Below, in pieces: positions 1 to 5,010 of a DNA stretch of 5,010 bases (the first letter of the stretch is position 1; the number at the start of each line of letters is the position of its first letter). The translations under genes and the position numbers were made by a program. The stretch is from the NCBI GenBank assembly GCA_002433465.1, contig DJIE01000055.1:1-5010 (forward strand), given 5' to 3'. The notes beneath the pieces are model-generated. The model saw only the letters and a program-made list of their open reading frames with translations, did not search any database and was not told where the DNA came from. Source of the stretch: Salinisphaera sp. UBA6602. Its GTDB lineage: Bacteria; Pseudomonadota; Gammaproteobacteria; Nevskiales; Salinisphaeraceae.

Positions 1-298
1 GAGAGACGAGTTCCGGGATGCCCGCGTAAGGCTCCGTGCCGTCCCGCCACGCCTCGTCGTAAATCCGCTTGAATGACGCGGTCACGGCATCGATCGTAGC
101 GTCGTCCCGGGCCGTTTCCGGCAGGGAGCGCTCGGCACATTTGCGCGCGCCGTTGCCAATGAAATAGCGATAGGCCGACTCGGGCTGCGGGGGATAGCCA
201 TGCTCGGCAAGCGCCTGGTTGTGCGCGGCCGCAAGGGTTTCGAGCGTGTCGAGCAGGGTGCCATCCAGGTCGAACACCACACCTTTGACGTGTTTCAC
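1..298 (-). CDS. HAD-superfamily hydrolase, phosphoglycolate phosphatase-like (3' end cut off)
   Basis: N-terminal 99 residues of a haloacid dehalogenase-type phosphatase; the rest lies beyond position 1. Translation from the GTG at 298-296 begins VKHVKGVVFDLDGTLLDT, so HAD motif I (DxDGT) is at residues 10-14, with D10 the expected nucleophile and D12 the acid/base. A helical stretch follows, with IGNGARKCAERSL at about 47-59, resembling the cap domain of Gph-type enzymes. It ends in YAGIPELV, which in Gph precedes the motif II strand. Motifs II, III and IV are outside the window, so catalytic completeness cannot be judged. Gph family members hydrolyse 2-phosphoglycolate in the cytoplasm, but related HAD enzymes act on other phosphate esters, so the substrate is uncertain. 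The GTG overlaps the TGA of the upstream GST gene as GTGA (298-295). That overlap, with motif I starting nine residues later as usual, supports this start. No in-frame ATG is available nearby. Confidence 0.88.
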   Translation of the reverse strand, partial: MKHVKGVVFDLDGTLLDTLETLAAAHNQALAEHGYPPQPESAYRYFIGNGARKCAERSLPETARDDATIDAVTASFKRIYDEAWRDGTEPYAGIPELVS

Positions 299-903
299 CA
301 GCTGCGTGCCTCCATATCGATGTGGCCGGTTTGTTCTGCGACATCCGCCAGCCAGAGTCTGACGCTCGGATAACCTTGGAGATCGAACCCGCCTTCGCCC
401 GCGACATGCGTGTAGGCGTAAAGCGCTATGTCGGCGATGGTGAAGTCGCCGACGAAGAAACGGTTTTGGCTCAGGTGACGATCCATGACGCTGAGTGCCG
501 CGCACCCGCCGGGGGTGCGTTCCTCGATTTGACGCGCAAACCCCTCGGCGTCGTCCAGAATGTGTTTCCAGAATCGCACCGTCGCTATGTAGGGTTCATG
601 GCTGTACTGATCGAAGAACATCCACTGCAGCACCCTTGCGCGGGCCAGTTTGTCTTCCGGGACGAGACGTGTCCCTTCGGCGAGAAACCACAGGATCGCG
701 TTCGACTCGGGGAGCGCGGTTGAATCGTCGACTTCGAGGACTGGGACGCGGCCGTTGAGGTTGAGCCGATCGAGAAACTCGTCGGTTCGAGACGGGCCGG
801 TGAGGATGTCCACTTCGATCAGCTCCGCCGTTTGACCCAGGTGGGCGAGCGTGAGGCGGACTTTGTAGCAGTTGCCAGAATCCTGCATTTGATGAAGGCG
901 CAT
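295..903 (-). CDS. Glutathione S-transferase family protein
   Basis: A 202-residue protein, the usual length for a soluble cytosolic GST. The N-terminal thioredoxin-like domain (about 1-76) has SGNCYKVRL at 9-17, where S9 or C12 is the likely residue contacting the glutathione thiol. It also has the cis-proline loop GRVPVL (P54) and the glutathione-binding PES turn (P65, E66, S67), followed by NAILWFLA. The helical C-terminal domain (about 88-202) carries FFVGDFTIADIALYAYTH at 149-166, including the conserved N-capping box T155-xx-D158. Family members conjugate glutathione to electrophiles or act as glutathione-dependent reductases or peroxidases; which one applies here cannot be read from the sequence. 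The ATG at 903 has a TGAGG six bases upstream. It lies 61 bp after the RDD gene and overlaps the HAD gene by 4 bp. A role in detoxification or redox balance is inference from the family. Confidence 0.93.
   Translation of the reverse strand: MRLHQMQDSGNCYKVRLTLAHLGQTAELIEVDILTGPSRTDEFLDRLNLNGRVPVLEVDDSTALPESNAILWFLAEGTRLVPEDKLARARVLQWMFFDQYSHEPYIATVRFWKHILDDAEGFARQIEERTPGGCAALSVMDRHLSQNRFFVGDFTIADIALYAYTHVAGEGGFDLQGYPSVRLWLADVAEQTGHIDMEARSW
309..313 (-). promoter_or_regulatory. Possible ribosome-binding site for the HAD gene
   Basis: The minus strand reads GGAGG here, inside the last codons of the GST gene and 10 bases before the GTG start at 298. The spacing is somewhat long, so re-initiation by ribosomes finishing the GST gene through the GTGA overlap may matter more. 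It helps support the GTG as the true start. Confidence 0.4.
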
Positions 904-909
904 GCGGAA

Positions 910-914
910 CCTCA
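910..914 (-). promoter_or_regulatory. Ribosome-binding site for the GST gene
   Basis: The minus strand reads TGAGG, six bases before the ATG at 903-901. The spacing is good and supports this start codon. The 61-bp gap (904-964) otherwise shows no clear terminator or promoter, so the GST gene is probably read through from the upstream RDD gene. Confidence 0.55.
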
Positions 915-964
915 GCGGTGGCGTCTCGGCAGTTTAGCGGTTTCTGCGGGTTGGCACGCCCGTG

Positions 965-1432
965 CTATTGGGGCTTGCGTCGATCCCGAGCGCTGGGCAG
1001 TCGGACGACGACCGTGCCGGCCATCTTGTCGTGCCAGCCCTGCTTGCGCCGGTCGAAGGCGACCCAGAGAAGGCCCAGGCCGAGCGGCAGCGAGGAAACG
1101 AAATAGCCCAGGTAACGAATCACCAGCTGGCCGTTACCAGGCCGGCCGCCGGTGCGCGCATCGACCACCCGCATACCCAACATCATCTTGCCGGGCGTGG
1201 CCTGGCGATAGATCCAGAACATAACCACGGCCACCGCGGGCAGCACGTAGACGACCAGCACATGGGCCGGGCCCATGATCAACGGCCCTTCAGCGGCAAA
1301 GAACGCAGGCCCATAGACCAGGCGCATGATGGGCGCGGTGATGCAGGCGATCAGGATCGAGTCGACCAGCGAGGCGAATACCCGTATCCAGAAGCCGGCA
1401 TAGGCCGGCGCATTGGCGGCCGGGGCCGTCAC
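965..1432 (-). CDS. RDD family integral membrane protein
   Basis: A 155-residue inner-membrane protein with three predicted hydrophobic segments at about 18-40, 56-75 and 107-126. The RDD family hallmarks are visible: YAGFWIRVFASLVDSILI at 11-28 holds R17 and D24 in the first membrane segment. TPGKMMLGMRVVD at 79-91 is the usual central motif. WVAFDRRKQGWHDKMAGTVVV at 123-143 is the typical C-terminal block, here with D127 and D135. The function of most RDD proteins is unknown; some have been proposed to be transporters, so no substrate is given. The start is a GTG at 1432-1430, overlapping the aroK stop as GTGA. No good ribosome-binding site lies at normal spacing, which fits translational coupling to aroK. 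The start is also supported because the RDD motif begins about ten residues in. The stop is TAG at 967-965. Confidence 0.92.
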   Translation of the reverse strand: MTAPAANAPAYAGFWIRVFASLVDSILIACITAPIMRLVYGPAFFAAEGPLIMGPAHVLVVYVLPAVAVVMFWIYRQATPGKMMLGMRVVDARTGGRPGNGQLVIRYLGYFVSSLPLGLGLLWVAFDRRKQGWHDKMAGTVVVRLPSARDRRKPQ

Positions 1433-1959
1433 GCCGTGCCGATGGCCTCGAGCTGCTCGACGATCTCGCGTCCGAGCCGGCGTGCCTGCTGGTCGCCGGT
1501 GGCGACCACGACATCGGCGATCGAGCGATAAAGCGGATCGCGCTCTTCCATGAGCCGGGCCAGGGTGGCCTCGACATCGTCGCTGCCTTCCAGCAGCGGC
1601 CGGTTGTTGGCCTTGCGCGTACGCGCGATCTGCTGTTCCAGCGAGGTCTGCAGATAGACCACCACGCCGCGGGCCGAGAGCAGGTCGCGGGTGGATTCAT
1701 CCAGAATCGCGCCGCCGCCCGTGGCCATGACCGTGTTCGGTTGCTCCGACAGCTCCGCAATCATCTCGCGTTCGCGCTTGCGAAAGCCGTCCTCGCCTTC
1801 CATATCGAAGATGAAGGAGATATCGACGCCCGTGCGCTTTTCGACCTCGTGGTCCGAATCCACGAAGGTCATGCCCTTGATTTCGGCGATGCGCCGGCCG
1901 ATCGTCGTTTTGCCGGCGCCCATGGGGCCGACGAGATAAATGTTTGGGTTTGCTGCCAT
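1429..1959 (-). CDS. aroK: Shikimate kinase AroK
   Basis: A 176-residue cytoplasmic enzyme, normal length for the family. It phosphorylates shikimate to shikimate 3-phosphate with ATP, the fifth step of the chorismate pathway to aromatic amino acids. The Walker A loop is GPMGAGKTT at 11-19 (K17, T18). DSD at 34-36 supplies Mg2+ and shikimate contacts. R60 in GFRKRE matches the shikimate-binding arginine. The GGG at 81-83 in ATGGGAI is the substrate-binding glycine run. The lid region contains NNRPLL with R120, and ERDPLY at 139-144 holds R140, the C-terminal shikimate contact. All key residues are present, so the enzyme should be active. The ATG at 1959 has only a weak ribosome-binding site (TAAG). 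Upstream is the pilus secretin side, as in many gammaproteobacteria, but a lipoprotein gene intervenes. Downstream the usual aroB is replaced by an RDD gene overlapping by 4 bp. AroL is the alternative name for a paralogue; the pilQ neighbourhood favours aroK. Confidence 0.97.
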   Translation of the reverse strand: MAANPNIYLVGPMGAGKTTIGRRIAEIKGMTFVDSDHEVEKRTGVDISFIFDMEGEDGFRKREREMIAELSEQPNTVMATGGGAILDESTRDLLSARGVVVYLQTSLEQQIARTRKANNRPLLEGSDDVEATLARLMEERDPLYRSIADVVVATGDQQARRLGREIVEQLEAIGTA

Positions 1960-2042
1960 GTAATCTTAGTTTGGTCTCGGAAAACGAGGATAGGTGGGCC
2001 CGGCACATATTCAGCCGCAAGCCAGAACAACCAGGATCATTT

Positions 2043-2086
2043 CGCGAGCAGTTTAACGCAGTTATCTGCCCACAAGGCAGCTCGCG
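2043..2086 (-). repeat. Nested inverted repeat upstream of aroK
   Basis: The outer arms CGCGAGC (2043-2049) and GCTCGCG (2080-2086) are perfect 7-bp complements. Inside, CTGCC (2066-2070) and GGCAG (2076-2080) form a second hairpin with a 5-base loop; the base at 2080 is shared between arms. On the minus-strand transcript the inner hairpin stacks directly on the outer stem, followed by about 16 unpaired bases. It could be an RNA structure in the aroK leader or an operator, or may have arisen by chance in GC-rich DNA. Confidence 0.4.
2048..2063. repeat. Direct repeat GCAGTT with 10-bp period
   Basis: GCAGTT occurs at 2048-2053 and again at 2058-2063, separated by TAAC. The 10-bp period puts both copies on the same face of the helix, as in some operators. 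The units are short and chance is a real alternative. Confidence 0.3.
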
Positions 2087-2105
2087 TCTCGATCCTACCA
2101 AGTAA

Positions 2106-2130
2106 AGCGGCGCGCCCAGGGCGCGCCGCT
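2106..2130 (-). terminator. Probable Rho-independent terminator after the lipoprotein gene
   Basis: AGCGGCGCGCC (2106-2116) and GGCGCGCCGCT (2120-2130) are perfect 11-bp complements around a 3-base loop. The stem is almost all G-C. On the minus strand it starts 7 bases after the TAG stop of the lipoprotein gene and is followed by TTTACTT, a short imperfect T-run. Placement is ideal for ending the pilQ-lipoprotein transcript; the weak T-run lowers certainty. Each arm contains the self-complementary GGCGCGCC. Confidence 0.75.
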
Positions 2131-2137
2131 CATCCTA

Positions 2138-3856
2138 CTACGGGTTTTGCGACACCGGCGCGGACGCTCGGCTTATCACGCCCTGTGGCGTCGTAACAGT
2201 CACTCGCAACTGCCCGTTAGCGGGTTCGTTCAAATTGTCTGCCGGCTCGAGCTCGAAGGTCGCAATAAATGGCCCTCGTGCCGAGGTGCTGCGAACAGTA
2301 TAACTCGAAGGGCCGACGATCGATCCGGCCGATGTCGTCGCCTGGATTTGCGTTTCGGCCGGTGGCACCCGGCCGTCGGGGCCGCCCACAGAAACACTTA
2401 CCAGCACATTGCCACTATCCAGGCTGATTGACGCAGGGTTGAACTGGATGACTTGGTTACTGTTGCTGAAGACGATGACGACCTGGTCCCGAACATTGAT
2501 CGATTCGGTGGCGCACTCGAGTTCGTCCGAAGCGCTGGCGCCCGGCTGGCATCGCAGCCCGGTAAATCTGCCGTCGCCAAGGTCGTAGCTGCCGTTGTTG
2601 TTGAAGTCTATCGACGGCTCGTTGCTATCGCGTACGCCGTTTTCGTTATAGTCCACAAAGGCTTCCGGCAGATCGTCGTCGATGTCGAATTCGCCTTCGT
2701 CGAAACGGCCGTTGGATGGCGAGGTGTCGGAGAATGACTCTTCACCAATGGCGGTAGCGAGGACAGTGACGCGGCCGTCTGCTGGCCTGGGGCTCTGCGA
2801 TCTGAGGGTAACGCTGCAAGAGCCACCCTGCGTAACGCAGCTGCCGGGGATCGAGCCACCTTCTGTTCTAAAGTTGATCGCGGTACCGTCCGGAACCGGG
2901 TTATTGAAACGGTCTGCCGCGCGAATCGTGATCTCGCTTGTTACACCGTCGAATTCCTGTGCTTCGATGTTCAGCTTCGTCGCGCTTAGGGAAAAGCTAT
3001 CGTTGTCCGGTAGCCCCGTCGTCACGGCCAGTTCGCTGGATTGAGCGCTTTGCTGCTGGCCTGATGTGCTCGTGGTCGACGCGGTTACGCGTACAGACGT
3101 TGCAACCGTGCCTGAAGTAACGGTCGTGGTTGCAACCCCTTCGCTATTGGTACTCGTCGAGCTGTTGCTTAAACGAAGTCCGCCCACGCTCGTATTCAGC
3201 GAAAAGCTGACGGTCTGGTTTGGCAAAGGTGAACCGGTGCTGTTCGTGACCCTGAATGTGACCGTCGACTGCTCCGGCAGTGCGCCCGTGCCGCGCAAGC
3301 CAATCAAAGCTTGAGAGACGGAATCGAACTCAATTGCGCCAAATTCTGCGGCTTCCGCTTGAATATCAGCAGTGGCCGTCAATGTCGTGTTGTCGACACT
3401 CGTTCGTGCCGTGACCGTGTCAGTGCCAACACAGCCGAGGGCCGTATAAGTCGCTGTCGCGATGCCCCCTTGGGTGCTGGCAACGGCCGGCGCGATATCG
3501 GCCTGGCCCGTCGAGGTGCAGGGCGAGGAGAAAAAAACCTGTGTGGATTCACTCAGGCTGTTGCCATCGGTGCTACGCAGACGAACGGTCAGCGTAGTGC
3601 TCTGGCCGGCCTGTAGCGTTGAGTCAGCCACACCGATACGACCCGGCTGGAACTGACCCGAGCCGTCGATCGAGCCGATTTGTGGGTTGGAGTTGGGCGT
3701 GCCGGGATCATTGGTGCCGCCACCGCTTCCCGAGCCGCCGCCCGACGAACCGCCGCCGTTGTCGTCGTCGCCGCCGGACGTGGAGCCGCCGCAGGCGGCG
3801 AGCGTAGCCGCGAGCGCCGTGACGGCGAGCAGCTGGTAAATGGTTTTCCCCGACAT
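2138..3856 (-). CDS. Ig-like domain outer-membrane lipoprotein with EF-hand-like calcium loops
   Basis: A 572-residue predicted lipoprotein of no recognised named function. K4 starts a short hydrophobic signal peptide (about 5-21) ending in lipobox L19-A20-A21-C22. The residue after C22 is glycine, not aspartate, so outer-membrane sorting is expected. Residues 23-59 are a flexible Gly/Ser/Asp/Asn linker. The rest is Ser/Thr/Val-rich beta-sandwich sequence resembling bacterial Ig-like (Big_1, invasin-type) repeats: about 70-167, 175-280, 285-372 and 453-567. Between the last two, residues 402-413 (DYNENGVRDSNE) and 417-428 (DFNNNGSYDLGD) match EF-hand-type Ca2+ loops. Cysteines besides C22 come in close pairs (113/142, 340/347, 436/448), suggesting three disulfides and an extracytoplasmic location. 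The gene lies 61 bp after pilQ and ends at a terminator, so it is probably co-transcribed with pilQ. A surface adhesin or pilus accessory role is inference. The ATG is fixed by the lipobox and a strong ribosome-binding site. Confidence 0.85.
   Translation of the reverse strand: MSGKTIYQLLAVTALAATLAACGGSTSGGDDDNGGGSSGGGSGSGGGTNDPGTPNSNPQIGSIDGSGQFQPGRIGVADSTLQAGQSTTLTVRLRSTDGNSLSESTQVFFSSPCTSTGQADIAPAVASTQGGIATATYTALGCVGTDTVTARTSVDNTTLTATADIQAEAAEFGAIEFDSVSQALIGLRGTGALPEQSTVTFRVTNSTGSPLPNQTVSFSLNTSVGGLRLSNSSTSTNSEGVATTTVTSGTVATSVRVTASTTSTSGQQQSAQSSELAVTTGLPDNDSFSLSATKLNIEAQEFDGVTSEITIRAADRFNNPVPDGTAINFRTEGGSIPGSCVTQGGSCSVTLRSQSPRPADGRVTVLATAIGEESFSDTSPSNGRFDEGEFDIDDDLPEAFVDYNENGVRDSNEPSIDFNNNGSYDLGDGRFTGLRCQPGASASDELECATESINVRDQVVIVFSNSNQVIQFNPASISLDSGNVLVSVSVGGPDGRVPPAETQIQATTSAGSIVGPSSYTVRSTSARGPFIATFELEPADNLNEPANGQLRVTVTTPQGVISRASAPVSQNP
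2573..2653 (-). other. Segment encoding two tandem EF-hand-like Ca2+-binding loops
   Basis: It encodes residues 402-428 of the lipoprotein. The first loop has D402, N404, N406, G407, D410 and E413, fitting the 12-residue D-x-N-x-N-G-x-x-D-x-x-E pattern exactly. The second has D417, N419, N421, G422, D425 and D428, with Asp in place of the final Glu. An acidic stretch just before (DIDDD, 391-395) adds negative charge. There are no clear flanking helices, so these resemble the loops of dockerin or thrombospondin type 3 repeats more than classical EF-hands. Calcium binding is predicted from pattern only. Confidence 0.7.
3713..3790 (-). repeat. Low-complexity Gly/Ser/Asp linker coding tract
   Basis: This in-frame tract of GGC/AGC/GAC-type codons encodes residues 23-48 just after the lipidated cysteine. 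It should act as a flexible tether holding the folded domains away from the membrane. Such repetitive tracts can vary in length between strains. Confidence 0.7.
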
Positions 3857-3860
3857 GTAT

Positions 3861-3867
3861 TCCCCCT
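3861..3867 (-). promoter_or_regulatory. Ribosome-binding site for the lipoprotein gene
   Basis: The minus strand reads AGGGGGA, ending about 4-5 bases before the ATG at 3856-3854. It is the strongest ribosome-binding site in the window and fixes the start. The 61-bp gap to pilQ (3857-3917) contains no convincing terminator, so read-through from pilQ is likely, although an AT-rich patch (ATTTCAATATTT) could also serve a local promoter. Confidence 0.6.
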
Positions 3868-3917
3868 AGAAATATTGAAATCGTAACCGCGATCGGCTCA
3901 TTCGGCCCGCAGTGCGG

Positions 3918-5010
3918 CTAGTTGCCGAGCGATAGCTGGTCCTTGAGTATCTTGGGTGTGACGAACAGCAGCAGTTCGCGCTTGTCGCGCTGGCTTTGCG
4001 TGCGACGGAACAGGCCGCCGACCAGCGGAATCTCGCTCAGGATCGGAATCCGATCGGCCTGGTTGCGGTTCTCTTGTTCGTAGATGCCGCCGAGCACCAC
4101 CGTATCGCCGTTATCGACCAGCACCTGGGTGGTCAGGCTGCGGGTGTTGATCGACGGCACGCTGCCGCCGCCCTGCACGGCGATCGTGTCGCCCTGGGTA
4201 TCCTGAGTGACGTAGAGATCCATGATCACGCGCTCGTCGGGCGTGATCTGCGGGGTGACGGTCAGCCCGAGCACGGCTTCCTTGAACTGGACCGTGGCCG
4301 CGCCGCTGGAGGCCGCTTCGAGGTAGGGGATTTCCACGCCCTGCTCGATCTTGGCTTCCTTGGCATTGGCGGTGATCACACGCGGCGCGGAGATGATTTC
4401 GCCGCGATTTTCCGATTCCAGCGCCGACAGGGCGAGATCCAGGTTGAAGGTGTCGCCAACAATGCTGGTGGTGATCGTGCCGGCCGGGTTGGTGACGGGC
4501 AGGTTGATGGTATAGCCGTTGTCGACCAGATAGTTGCCGCCGCTGGATGATTCGAAGGCGGCGTTGTCGGTGGCCGAGGACGACACGCCCAGGTTACGCG
4601 AGAACTCCCGGTTGGCGACCACGATGCGCGATTCGATCAGCACCTGGCGGACCGGGATATCCAGGCGGTTGATGACGTTGCGTATCTCGTTGAGCTTGTC
4701 GCGTGTTTCGTTGATGAGCAGGCTGTTGGTGCGCTCGTCCACGGTGACCTGGCCGCGGTCGGAGAGCAGCGACAGTTCGCCGGTGGTGCTGCGCAGCAGG
4801 GCGGCGAGTTCGCCGGCCCGGGCGTAGTTGATCTGGATGATTTCCGAGCGCAGCGGCGCGAGGTTGGTCGTGGCCTGCTGGGCGGCGAGTTCGGCCTGTT
4901 CGCGGGCAGCGATCTCGGCCAGCGGCGCTACCGTGATCACGTTGTTTTCACGGCGCATGCCCAGGCCCTTGGCCTGCAGGATGATATCCAGCGCCTGATC
5001 CCAGGGCACA
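3918..5010 (-). CDS. pilQ: Type IV pilus secretin PilQ, C-terminal part (5' end cut off)
   Basis: The last 363 complete codons of PilQ, roughly half of a typical protein of about 700 residues; the AMIN domains and signal peptide lie beyond 5010. PilQ forms the multimeric outer-membrane channel through which the type IV pilus is extended and retracted. The fragment opens with VPWDQALDIIL, the end of the secretin short N-terminal (STN) domain; this valine is internal, not a start. Residues about 54-118 are the secretin N1 (NolW-like) domain, with SEIIQINYARAGELAALL and VTVDERTNSLLI. The secretin barrel domain follows at about 120-355, including IISAPRVITANAKEA, the block GDTVVLGGIYE at 301-311, IPILSEIPLVGGLF at 321-334 and the terminal ELLLFVTPKIL at 345-355. 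The protein ends seven or eight residues later at a TAG, as is usual. No frameshift or gap is seen. Upstream pilMNOP is expected but out of view. HofQ/ComQ-type DNA-uptake secretins are close relatives; the context with aroK favours PilQ. Confidence 0.96.
   Translation of the reverse strand, partial: VPWDQALDIILQAKGLGMRRENNVITVAPLAEIAAREQAELAAQQATTNLAPLRSEIIQINYARAGELAALLRSTTGELSLLSDRGQVTVDERTNSLLINETRDKLNEIRNVINRLDIPVRQVLIESRIVVANREFSRNLGVSSSATDNAAFESSSGGNYLVDNGYTINLPVTNPAGTITTSIVGDTFNLDLALSALESENRGEIISAPRVITANAKEAKIEQGVEIPYLEAASSGAATVQFKEAVLGLTVTPQITPDERVIMDLYVTQDTQGDTIAVQGGGSVPSINTRSLTTQVLVDNGDTVVLGGIYEQENRNQADRIPILSEIPLVGGLFRRTQSQRDKRELLLFVTPKILKDQLSLGN

Larger units (their letters stand above)
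1960..2105 (-). promoter_or_regulatory. Gene-free leader upstream of aroK, probable promoter region
   Basis: This 146-bp stretch lies between the terminator-like hairpin after the lipoprotein gene and the aroK start. Because that hairpin should stop upstream transcription, the aroK-RDD-GST-HAD operon most likely has its own promoter here. No convincing sigma-70 pair is visible: the best -10 candidates on the minus strand (TATCCT near the aroK side, GATAAC further up) lack a good -35 at 16-18 bp. The stretch contains a nested inverted repeat and a short direct repeat, listed separately. The promoter role is inferred from position. Confidence 0.45.

Noticed and set aside
954..965. Inverted repeat GCACG/CGTGC after the RDD gene as a terminator
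   Set aside because: The 2-base loop is too small for a normal hairpin and there is no T-run after it.
832..1531. Overlapping plus-strand open frames opposite the GST, RDD and aroK genes
   Set aside because: They run antisense to well-supported genes, are rich in Arg, Pro and His, and resemble no family.
2011..2040. Nine-codon minus-strand frame (MILVVLACG) in the aroK leader, a possible leader peptide
   Set aside because: There is no ribosome-binding site, no run of aromatic codons as expected for attenuation of this pathway, and such a short frame is expected by chance.
1697..2101. Minus-strand open frame overlapping aroK in another frame, starting in the upstream gap
   Set aside because: It overlaps the Walker A and shikimate-binding coding region of aroK in a different frame, and its Arg/His/Gly-rich product looks like an out-of-frame shadow.
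1741..2196. Plus-strand open frame across the aroK start and upstream gap
   Set aside because: Most of it is antisense to aroK, and the rest crosses the terminator hairpin; the product has no signal, domain or good ribosome-binding site.
3713..3790. Repetitive GC-rich tract considered as a CRISPR or tandem-repeat array
   Set aside because: It is in frame within the lipoprotein gene, has no regular repeat-spacer spacing, and encodes a simple Gly/Ser linker after the lipobox.
3907..3917. Small inverted repeat CCGCA/TGCGG just after the pilQ stop as a terminator
   Set aside because: The stem is only 4-5 bp with almost no loop and is not followed by a T-run, so read-through into the lipoprotein gene is more likely.
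3996..4550. Long plus-strand open frame (184 codons) opposite pilQ
   Set aside because: It is antisense to clear secretin coding sequence, has a His/Arg/Gly-rich composition typical of reversed GC-rich genes, and shows no recognisable domain.

Overview
The window holds six genes, all on the minus strand, so transcription runs from position 5010 towards position 1. The order is pilQ (type IV pilus secretin, 5' end cut by the window edge), a 572-residue Ig-like outer-membrane lipoprotein, aroK (shikimate kinase), an RDD-family membrane protein, a glutathione S-transferase-like protein, and a HAD-family phosphatase (3' end cut by the window edge). The DNA is GC-rich. The pilQ to aroK order, the PilQ sequence and the AroK sequence point to a gammaproteobacterium; genus cannot be decided from the sequence alone. 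No rRNA, tRNA, CRISPR array, insertion sequence or transposase is visible.

Region 1 (5010-2106): the C-terminal half of PilQ ends at 3918. After a 61-bp gap with a strong ribosome-binding site comes the lipoprotein gene (3856-2138). It has a clear lipobox, a Gly/Ser/Asp linker, about four Ig-like beta-sandwich segments, and two EF-hand-like Ca2+ loops between the third and fourth segments. A GC-rich hairpin with a short T-run lies 7 bases after its stop codon and probably ends the pilus-side transcription unit.

Region 2 (2105-1960): a gene-free stretch of about 146 bp between that terminator and aroK. It is the only good place for a promoter of the downstream operon. It holds a nested inverted repeat and a 6-bp direct repeat with a 10-bp period.

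Region 3 (1959-1): aroK, RDD, GST and HAD genes form a tight operon. aroK overlaps the RDD gene, and the GST gene overlaps the HAD gene, each by a GTGA tetranucleotide (GTG start, TGA stop), which suggests translational coupling. The usual neighbour aroB does not follow aroK here.

Most of the window is recognisable housekeeping or pilus content. The least explained part is the Ig-like, Ca2+-loop lipoprotein placed between pilQ and aroK. A link to pilus function or surface adhesion is reasonable but is inference from position and architecture only.
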